A DNA stretch of 6,954 nt from Candidatus Gallimonas caecicola (GTDB taxonomy: Bacteria; Bacillota; Clostridia; Christensenellales; Borkfalkiaceae), in the NCBI GenBank assembly GCA_904394195.1, contig CAJFNH010000070.1, positions 1 to 6,954 of the forward strand, written 5' to 3'. The first letter of the stretch is position 1, and each line of letters starts with the position of its first letter. The notes under the pieces were generated by a model. It ran no database searches and was not told the DNA's origin. It saw only the letters and a list, made by a program, of their open reading frames with translations. Of this stretch, positions 1-4,923 are shown piece after piece. The position numbers were made by a program, and so were the translations under genes.

Positions 1-818
1 TCATCCTCACCTCCAACGTCTGGCAGCAGGATCACAACGGCTTCACCCATCAGGATCCCGGCTTCCTCGACCACGTCTCCACCAAGAAGTCGGATGTCGT
101 GCGCTGCTACCTTCCGCCGGATGCCAACTGCCTGCTCTCCTGCTTCGATCACTGCGTCAAGAGCAAGGGCTATATCAACGTCATCGTCGCCTCCAAGCAC
201 CCGACCTATCAGTGGCTGACGATGGACCAGGCGGTCAAGCACTGCACGCAGGGCATCGGCGTCTGGCCGTGGGCGTCCAATGACGCGGGCGAGGAGCCCG
301 ATCTCGTCATGGCGTGCTGCGGCGATACGCCCACCATCGAGGCGCTCGCGGCGACCACCATCCTGCGCGACTATATGCCCGAACTCAAGATCCGCTTCGT
401 CAACGTCGTCGACCTGATGAAGCTCGATTCGCATGAAAATCACCCGCACGGGCTTCGGGACGACGCGTTCGACGCCATCTTTACCAAGGATAAGCCCGTC
501 CTCTTCGTCTACCACGGCTATCCCAAGCTCATCCACGAGCTCACCTACACCCGCCACAACCGTAACATCAAGGTGTTCGGTTATATGGAAGAGGGCACCA
601 TCACCACGGGCTTCGATATGCGCGTACAGAACCATATCGACCGCTTCCACCTTGTGCGCGAGGCGATGATGAGCCTGCCGCAGCTGGGCAACAAGGGGAC
701 CTTCCTTGTGCAGATGATGAACGACAAGCTCGTCGAACACCGCAACTATATCGCGGAATACGGCGAGGACCTGCCCGAGATCCAGAACTGGAGATGGCAT
801 ACGCCCGAGCAGAAATAA
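1..818 (+). CDS. xfp: Phosphoketolase (XFP family), C-terminal part; 5' end outside window
   Basis: Thiamine-diphosphate enzyme that cleaves xylulose-5-phosphate (and often fructose-6-phosphate) with inorganic phosphate to acetyl phosphate plus glyceraldehyde-3-phosphate (or erythrose-4-phosphate); cytoplasmic. The frame is open from base 3, giving 271 codons before TAA at 816-818, about one third of the roughly 790-820 residues usual for the family. Visible family signatures are HQDPGF (from base 48), YLPPDANCLLS, WLTMDQAVKHCTQGIG, KIRFVNVVDLMKL, FTKDKPVLFVYHGYP and the GYMEEGTITTGFDM stretch near the C-terminus. These cover the C-terminal end of the catalytic region and the transketolase-C-like phosphoketolase domain. 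The C-terminus looks natural, so nothing is broken at this end. A strong hairpin follows, so it probably ends its own transcript. Its neighbour is an arabinose operon whose end product is its substrate, which supports a pentose phosphoketolase role. Whether it also uses fructose-6-phosphate cannot be told from this part. Confidence 0.96.
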   Translation, partial: ILTSNVWQQDHNGFTHQDPGFLDHVSTKKSDVVRCYLPPDANCLLSCFDHCVKSKGYINVIVASKHPTYQWLTMDQAVKHCTQGIGVWPWASNDAGEEPDLVMACCGDTPTIEALAATTILRDYMPELKIRFVNVVDLMKLDSHENHPHGLRDDAFDAIFTKDKPVLFVYHGYPKLIHELTYTRHNRNIKVFGYMEEGTITTGFDMRVQNHIDRFHLVREAMMSLPQLGNKGTFLVQMMNDKLVEHRNYIAEYGEDLPEIQNWRWHTPEQK

Positions 819-840
819 GGGGCGCGGAGCACCCGCGCAC

Positions 841-872
841 GGGGACGCCCGCAGATGCTGCGGGCGTCCTTT
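841..872 (+). terminator. Probable rho-independent terminator after the phosphoketolase gene
   Basis: A perfect 12-bp inverted repeat, GGACGCCCGCAG (843-854) and CTGCGGGCGTCC (858-869), is separated by the 3-nt loop ATG. Two G-T wobble pairs could extend it to 841/871. It starts 24 bases after the phosphoketolase stop codon. The T tract is short (TTT, 870-872), so termination strength is uncertain, but the stem is very stable and the position between two units fits a terminator. Confidence 0.72.
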
Positions 873-902
873 GGCGCGCGGCCGGCGGCGCCTTCGCGCG
901 CC
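873..902. repeat. Second GC-rich inverted repeat directly behind the terminator hairpin
   Basis: GGCGCGCG (873-880) and CGCGCGCC (895-902) form a perfect 8-bp inverted repeat around a 14-nt GC-rich loop. It begins immediately after the short T run of the first hairpin. It has no T tract of its own; the following bases are ATGG. It could back up termination, stabilise the 3' end of the phosphoketolase mRNA, or be a by-product of GC-rich sequence. No function can be assigned from sequence alone. Confidence 0.4.
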
Positions 903-904
903 AT

Positions 905-955
905 GGAAAATTTGCAAAAGGGCAATAAATTTTTCATTTTGCTATTGAATTTTCC
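905..955. promoter_or_regulatory. AT-rich interrupted inverted repeat upstream of and overlapping the -35 box; candidate operator
   Basis: GGAAAATT (905-912) is matched by AATTTTCC (948-955), and nested inside them GCAAAA (914-919) is matched by TTTTGC (937-942). The two half-sites are interrupted by 1 nt on the left and 5 nt on the right, with a 17-nt centre. The right half covers the -35 hexamer of the araB promoter, a place where a repressor would act. The tract is sharply AT-rich compared with the surrounding genes. It does not resemble the Bacillus AraR operator (ATTTGTACGTACAAAT) or a clear catabolite-response element. Regulation is inferred from position and symmetry only. Confidence 0.35.
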
Positions 956-973
956 GCCGATTTATTCTATAAT
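945..973 (+). promoter_or_regulatory. Sigma-70/SigA-type promoter of the araBDA operon
   Basis: TTGAAT at 945-950 (4 of 6 to TTGACA) and a perfect TATAAT at 968-973 are separated by exactly 17 bases, the optimal spacing. Transcription should start near 980, leaving a leader of about 24 nt before the araB ATG at 1004. The AT-rich tract upstream (907-940) could also act as an UP-like element. This is the only convincing promoter in the window, so it is expected to drive araB, araD and araA together. Confidence 0.85.
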
Positions 974-992
974 AGAGGCATGTAAAACTGTC

Positions 993-998
993 AGGGGG
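993..998 (+). promoter_or_regulatory. Ribosome binding site of araB
   Basis: AGGGGG lies 5 nt before the ATG at 1004. It fixes this ATG as the start; the next nearby ATG (1024) is in another frame. Confidence 0.75.
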
Positions 999-1003
999 TA
1001 ACT

Positions 1004-2602
1004 ATGCAAAGCAACGCAAAGGCATGTATCGGGAGCGGCAGGACCGCGCTCGGCATCGAATTCGGTTCCACGCGCATCAAGGCGATCCTGGTGGACGAGC
1101 GCAACACGCCCATCGCGTCGGGCAGCCACGAGTGGGAAAACCGTCACGACAACGGCATCTGGACGTACACGCTCGACGATATCCGTCTGGGGCTGCAGGA
1201 CTGTTACGCGCAGCTGGCGGCGGACGTGAAAAAGCAGTACGGCGTTACGCTCACCACGGTGGGGGCGCTCGGCGTTTCCGCCATGATGCACGGCTACATG
1301 GTGTTCGATAAGCAGGACAGGCTGCTCGTTCCCTTCCGCACCTGGCGCAACAACACGGCGGCGGAAGCGGGGGAAAAGCTCACCGAACTCTTCAACTATC
1401 ATATTCCCGCGCGCTGGTCCATCGCGCATCTGTATCAGGCCATCCTCAACGGCGAGACGCACGTGAAGGACATCGCCTTTCAGACGACGCTCGAGGGCTA
1501 TGTGCACTGGATGCTTACGGGCAGAAAGGTCATCGGCATCGGCGAAGCGTCCGGAATGTTCCCCGTCGACCCCGCCACCCGGCAGTATGACAGGGGTATG
1601 CTCGAAAAATTCAACAACCTTGTCGCGGGCAGGGTTCCCTTTAAAGTGGAGGATATCCTTCCCGAGATCCTCATCGCGGGCGAAGACGCGGGCAGGCTGA
1701 CGCCCGAGGGCGCAAAATTCCTCGATCCCACGGGCACCTTGCAGCCCGGCGTGCCGCTCTGCCCGCCCGAAGGGGACGCCGGCACGGGTATGGTCGCCAC
1801 CAACGCCATCAAAAAGCGCACGGGCAACGTCTCGGCGGGGACCTCCGTCTTTGCGATGATCGTGCTCGAGAAGGAGCTCTCCAGGCCCTATCCGGAGATC
1901 GACCTCGTCACCACGCCTGTGGGCGATCTGGTGGGCATGGTGCACTGCAACAACTGCACGTCGGATATCAACGGATGGGTGAATATTTTCGGTGAATTTG
2001 CACAACTCGCAGGCGTGGATATCCCCAAGTGGAAGCTCTACGATATGCTCTACTTTAAGTCGGAGGAGGGCGACAAGGACTGCGGCGGGCTGCTCGCTTA
2101 CAATTATGTATCCAACGAGCACGTCACGAAAGTGGAAAAGGGCAGGCCGCTGTTCGTGCGCACGGCGGAGGGCAAGTTCAACCTTGCAAACTTCATGCGC
2201 ACGCACCTGTTCTCGGCGTTCGGCGCGCTCAAGGTGGGGTGCGATATCATGCTCAAGGAAGAGGGCGTGAAGCTCGATAGGATCACGGGGCACGGCGGGC
2301 TCTTCAAAACGGAGCGCGTCGGGCAGAGCTATCTTGCCGCGGCCATCAACGCGCCCGTCACCGTCATGAAGACGGCGGGCGAGGGCGGCGCCTGGGGCAT
2401 GGCGATCCTTGCCAACTATCTCATCACAAAGAAGGAGGGCGAATCGCTGGAAGAATACCTTGACGAACGCGTGTTCGCGGGGCAGGAGGGCGTGACGCTC
2501 GCGCCCGACCCCGCCGACGTCGCGGGCTTCGAGGAGTTCAAAAAGCGCTACGTTGCGGGGCTTCCCATCGTGCGCGAGGCGACCCGCTCGCTCAAATATT
2601 AA
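1004..2602 (+). CDS. araB: L-ribulokinase of the xylulokinase-like FGGY type
   Basis: Cytoplasmic FGGY-family sugar kinase of 532 residues, expected to phosphorylate L-ribulose to L-ribulose-5-phosphate with ATP. The N-terminal phosphate motif is GIEFGSTRIKA (residues 17-27). A substrate-domain stretch reads SAMMHGYMVFD followed by PFRTWRNNTA. The catalytic-base region is PPEGDAGTGMV with Asp258. NVSAGTSVFA is the second phosphate motif, and GHGGLFKT (429-436) with TAGEGGAWGMAIL is the C-terminal nucleotide-binding region. This is not the classical enterobacterial AraB, which is longer and diverged. It belongs to a group often auto-annotated as xylulokinase or FGGY ATPase. The assignment as ribulokinase rests on context: it is the first gene of an operon with araD and araA and no other kinase is present. 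A phosphate-motif Glu19 stands where most FGGY kinases have Asp. The stop is 19 nt from the araD start. Xylulokinase activity is the main alternative. Confidence 0.85.
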   Translation: MQSNAKACIGSGRTALGIEFGSTRIKAILVDERNTPIASGSHEWENRHDNGIWTYTLDDIRLGLQDCYAQLAADVKKQYGVTLTTVGALGVSAMMHGYMVFDKQDRLLVPFRTWRNNTAAEAGEKLTELFNYHIPARWSIAHLYQAILNGETHVKDIAFQTTLEGYVHWMLTGRKVIGIGEASGMFPVDPATRQYDRGMLEKFNNLVAGRVPFKVEDILPEILIAGEDAGRLTPEGAKFLDPTGTLQPGVPLCPPEGDAGTGMVATNAIKKRTGNVSAGTSVFAMIVLEKELSRPYPEIDLVTTPVGDLVGMVHCNNCTSDINGWVNIFGEFAQLAGVDIPKWKLYDMLYFKSEEGDKDCGGLLAYNYVSNEHVTKVEKGRPLFVRTAEGKFNLANFMRTHLFSAFGALKVGCDIMLKEEGVKLDRITGHGGLFKTERVGQSYLAAAINAPVTVMKTAGEGGAWGMAILANYLITKKEGESLEEYLDERVFAGQEGVTLAPDPADVAGFEEFKKRYVAGLPIVREATRSLKY

Positions 2603-2605
2603 ACC

Positions 2606-2612
2606 GGGAGGA
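2606..2612 (+). promoter_or_regulatory. Ribosome binding site that decides the araD start
   Basis: GGGAGGA begins 3 nt after the araB stop. It abuts an ATG at 2613 with no spacing but lies 9 nt before the in-frame ATG at 2622, so 2622 is the preferred start. The site implies independent initiation within a polycistronic mRNA. Confidence 0.75.
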
Positions 2613-2621
2613 ATGGAAGAT

Positions 2622-3326
2622 ATGTTGGAAGCATTGAAAGAAAAGGTCTTAAAGGCAAACCTCGACCTTGTCAAGAACAGGCTCGTCCTGTTCACCTGGG
2701 GCAATGTGTCCGAGATCGACAGGGAGACGGGGCTTGTCGTCATCAAGCCTTCGGGCGTGGAGTATGACGGCATGACGGCGCAGGACATGGTGGTCGTGGA
2801 TCTCAACGGAAAGGTGGTGGAAGGGGATCTTCGCCCCTCCTCCGATACGCCCACGCACATCGAGTTCTACAAGGCGTTCCCCGATATCGGCGGCGTGACG
2901 CACACCCATTCCACGTTTGCAACGGCGTGGGCGCAGGCGGGGCGCGCCATTCCCTTCTACGGCACGACGCACGCCGACTATTTCTATGGCGATATCCCCT
3001 GCGCGCGGTCGCTCACCAAAGAGGAAATCGAAGGGGAATACGAAAAGAACACGGGGCTTGCTATCATCGAAAAGTTCAAAAATGACAATATCAAACCGCT
3101 CGAAGTGCCCGGTGTGCTCATCAAGAGCCACGGCGTGTTCGCCTTCGGCAAGGACGGCGCAAATTCCGTCTACAATGCGACGGTCATCGAAGAGGTCGCC
3201 AAGATGGCGTTCCTCACCGAGCATATCAACCCGCAGGTGCAGCGCGCCGACCAGTTCATGATGGACAAGCACTACATGCGCAAGCATGGCAAGAACGCCT
3301 ACTACGGGCAGACCAAAAAGAAGTAA
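2622..3326 (+). CDS. araD: L-ribulose-5-phosphate 4-epimerase
   Basis: Class II aldolase-like metalloenzyme of 234 residues that converts L-ribulose-5-phosphate to D-xylulose-5-phosphate by retro-aldol cleavage and re-addition; cytoplasmic, tetrameric in characterised relatives. Family landmarks in order are LFTWGNVSEID (24-33), KPSGVEYDGM (42-51), SSDTPTH (73-79), GVTHTHSTFATAWAQAG with zinc ligands His94 and His96, HADYFYGDIPC with Asp119, KSHGVFAFG with the third zinc ligand His170, and a C-terminal KNAYYGQ with Tyr228. These match the E. coli AraD residues His95, His97, Asp120, His171 and Tyr229 with a one-residue offset, and the length agrees with E. coli AraD (231). Starting at 2622 gives the typical MLEALKEKVLKANL N-terminus. 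Starting at 2613 would add only three residues, and a still longer reading back into araB adds non-family sequence. All key residues are present. UlaF/SgbE-type epimerases are close relatives, but araA and araB as neighbours settle the role. Confidence 0.97.
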   Translation: MLEALKEKVLKANLDLVKNRLVLFTWGNVSEIDRETGLVVIKPSGVEYDGMTAQDMVVVDLNGKVVEGDLRPSSDTPTHIEFYKAFPDIGGVTHTHSTFATAWAQAGRAIPFYGTTHADYFYGDIPCARSLTKEEIEGEYEKNTGLAIIEKFKNDNIKPLEVPGVLIKSHGVFAFGKDGANSVYNATVIEEVAKMAFLTEHINPQVQRADQFMMDKHYMRKHGKNAYYGQTKKK

Positions 3327-3343
3327 ACGAATATCGTTCCGCA

Positions 3344-3360
3344 CTCCGGCGGCTCCGGAG
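3344..3360 (+). other. Small intercistronic hairpin between araD and araA
   Basis: CTCCGG (3344-3349) and CCGGAG (3355-3360) form a perfect 6-bp stem with a 5-nt loop, followed by A-rich sequence (AAAAAATAAAA), not by T residues. It is therefore not a terminator. In the 70-nt araD-araA gap it could protect or separate message segments, or be incidental. A shorter ACGA/TCGT symmetry lies just upstream (3327-3337). Confidence 0.4.
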
Positions 3361-3385
3361 AAAAAATAAAACGTATTAAAGGAAT

Positions 3386-3392
3386 GAGGTGA
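3386..3392 (+). promoter_or_regulatory. Ribosome binding site of araA
   Basis: GAGGTGA matches the anti-Shine-Dalgarno end of 16S rRNA well and lies 4 nt before ATG 3397 (7 nt from its AGG core). It supports strong independent translation of araA within the operon. Confidence 0.8.
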
Positions 3393-3396
3393 AGTC

Positions 3397-4872
3397 ATGA
3401 AACAGCTCAAGAACATGAAAGACTACGTTGTCTACTGGCTGACGGGCTCCCAGACGCTGTACGGCGACGACGTGCTCGCACACGTCGCGCAGCACTCCGA
3501 GGAGATGGCGAACTACGTCAACGAACACATGCCCGTCACCGTCAGATATCTGACGACGTGCAAGAGCTCGGACGAGGTGGTCGAGGCAATCAAGAAGGTC
3601 AATGCGGATGAGAACTGCATCGGCATCATCACCTGGTGCCACACCTTCTCGCCCGCAAAAATGTGGATCAAGGGGCTGAAGCTCCTGCAAAAGCCCATGT
3701 GCCACTTTGCCACGCAGTACAACGAAAAGCTCCCTTACGACACCATCGATATGGACTTCATGAACGAAAACCAGGCGGCGCACGGCGATCGGGAGTTCGG
3801 TTATATCGTCACCCGCCTGCGCATGGACAACAAGGTGGTCGTCGGATATTATAAGGACGAAGAGGCGCTTGTGCAGCTGGCTTCCTGGTGTAAGGTGGCG
3901 GCGGGCTATGCTTTTTCAAAGAACGTCAAGGTCTGCCGTTTCTCCGACAACATGCGCGACGTCGCCGTCACCGAGGGCGACAAGATCGAGGCGCACATCG
4001 ACCTGGGCTGGCAGGTGGACTACTATCCCATCGGCGATCTGGTGGAGTATATCGAAAAGGTCACCGACAAAGAAGTGGACGCCATGATGGCGGAGTACGA
4101 CAAGAAGTACACGATGGGCACCAAGCGCATCGACGTCGTGAGAGAGCAGGCGAAATATGAGATCGCCATCGACAGATTCTGCGAGGAGAAGGGCGACTAT
4201 ATCGGCATCGTCGATCACTTCGGTGCGCTGCACGGGCTCAACCAGCTGCCCGGGCTCGCCATTCAGGATCTGCAGAGCAAGGGCTACGGTTTCGGCGCGG
4301 AGGGCGACTGGAAGATCGCCGCGCTGGGCGCCGTCATGCAGTACATGGCGGGCGAGACGGGCACCGGCCTGATGGAGGACTACACCTACGACCTTGCGGA
4401 CGGGCTGTGCCTGGGCGCGCACATGCTGGAAGTTTCGCCCCAGTTCGCCGCCACCAAGCCGCAGATCCAGGTGCACCCTCTGGGCATCGGCGGGAAGTCC
4501 GATCCCGCACGCCTCGTGTTCGAGGGCATCGCCGCGCCCGAGGCAGTCGCCGTCTCCATGATCGACATGGGCGACAGGCTGCGCCTCATCGTGCAGAAGA
4601 TCGAGCTCGTCAAGTACCCGCACAAGATGCCCAATCTTCCCGTGGGCGGGCTCATGTGGAAGTATCAGCCCAACTTCAAGGACGGCGTTGCGGCTTGGAT
4701 CTACGCGGGCGGCGCGCACCACACGGTCGTCTCCTCCAGGATCTCCGTGCAGGAGATGGTGGATCTGGGCAATATGTGGGGCATCGAGGTGGTCGTCATC
4801 GACGAGAACACGAAGATCGAAGAGTTCAAAAAGCAGCTCATGTGGTCGGACGTCATCTGGAAGCGCAAATAA
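3397..4872 (+). CDS. araA: L-arabinose isomerase
   Basis: Cytoplasmic aldose-ketose isomerase of 491 residues that converts L-arabinose to L-ribulose using a divalent metal (usually Mn2+). The N-terminus VVYWLTGSQTLYGDD (11-25) is the family's typical opening. Further landmarks are GIITWCHTFSPAKMWI (76-91), QYNEKLPYDTIDMDFMNENQ, FGALHGLNQLPGLAIQDLQ, GAEGDWKIAAL (300-310), MEDYTYDL (326-333), GAHMLEVSP (340-348) and GGAHHTVVSS (438-447). By family comparison the metal-site residues are Glu302, Glu327, His342 and His441 or His442, corresponding to E. coli Glu306, Glu333, His350 and His450. All are present, and length (about 500 in E. coli) is normal. It is the third gene of the operon, 70 nt after araD, with its own strong ribosome binding site and a hairpin terminator after its stop. 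Some AraA enzymes also isomerise D-galactose to D-tagatose; that cannot be judged here. No frameshift or truncation is seen. Confidence 0.97.
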   Translation: MKQLKNMKDYVVYWLTGSQTLYGDDVLAHVAQHSEEMANYVNEHMPVTVRYLTTCKSSDEVVEAIKKVNADENCIGIITWCHTFSPAKMWIKGLKLLQKPMCHFATQYNEKLPYDTIDMDFMNENQAAHGDREFGYIVTRLRMDNKVVVGYYKDEEALVQLASWCKVAAGYAFSKNVKVCRFSDNMRDVAVTEGDKIEAHIDLGWQVDYYPIGDLVEYIEKVTDKEVDAMMAEYDKKYTMGTKRIDVVREQAKYEIAIDRFCEEKGDYIGIVDHFGALHGLNQLPGLAIQDLQSKGYGFGAEGDWKIAALGAVMQYMAGETGTGLMEDYTYDLADGLCLGAHMLEVSPQFAATKPQIQVHPLGIGGKSDPARLVFEGIAAPEAVAVSMIDMGDRLRLIVQKIELVKYPHKMPNLPVGGLMWKYQPNFKDGVAAWIYAGGAHHTVVSSRISVQEMVDLGNMWGIEVVVIDENTKIEEFKKQLMWSDVIWKRK

Positions 4873-4879
4873 GTTGTGG

Positions 4880-4886
4880 AAAGGAG
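4880..4886 (+). promoter_or_regulatory. Shine-Dalgarno-like site upstream of the araA terminator hairpin
   Basis: AAAGGAG is a strong ribosome-binding sequence lying 7 nt after the araA stop and just before the hairpin at 4888. It is 37 nt from the ATG of the glycosidase gene in linear distance, but only about 12 unpaired nt if the hairpin folds. It is also 7 nt before a GTG at 4894 that opens a three-codon GTG-CGG-TAA frame, in register with the glycosidase. Its function is uncertain; it is the only good ribosome binding site near that gene. Confidence 0.45.
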
Positions 4887-4887
4887 C

Positions 4888-4920
4888 GGGGCGGTGCGGT
4901 AAGCGCCGCCCCTTGTTTTA
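4888..4920 (+). terminator. Rho-independent terminator of the ara operon
   Basis: GGGGCGGTGC (4888-4897) pairs with GCGCCGCCCC (4903-4912) as a 10-bp stem with one T-G wobble and a GGTAA loop, followed by TTGTTTTA (4913-4920). It starts 15 nt after the araA stop, the usual place for an intrinsic terminator. The glycosidase ATG comes only 3 nt after the T tract. That gene therefore must depend on read-through, since no promoter fits between the stem and the ATG. Confidence 0.8.
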
Positions 4921-4923
4921 TCG

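Noticed and set aside
2613..2621. ATG at 2613 as the araD start
   Set aside because: It directly abuts the GGGAGGA ribosome binding site, leaving no spacing. ATG 2622 has 9 nt spacing and gives the usual AraD N-terminus and length.
962..2860. A 632-codon open frame on the minus strand opposite araB and the start of araD
   Set aside because: It is antisense to two well-supported enzymes. Its translation has no recognisable domain and is rich in Arg, His and Val as expected from the reverse complement of GC-rich codons. The long open reading is a codon-bias shadow.
2649..3416. A 255-codon minus-strand frame opposite araD
   Set aside because: It covers a gene with intact catalytic residues and its translation is low-complexity and unlike any family known to me, so it is a shadow.
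3916..4722. A 268-codon minus-strand frame opposite araA
   Set aside because: It is antisense to the conserved isomerase core, has no ribosome binding context that I can support, and its composition mirrors araA codon use.
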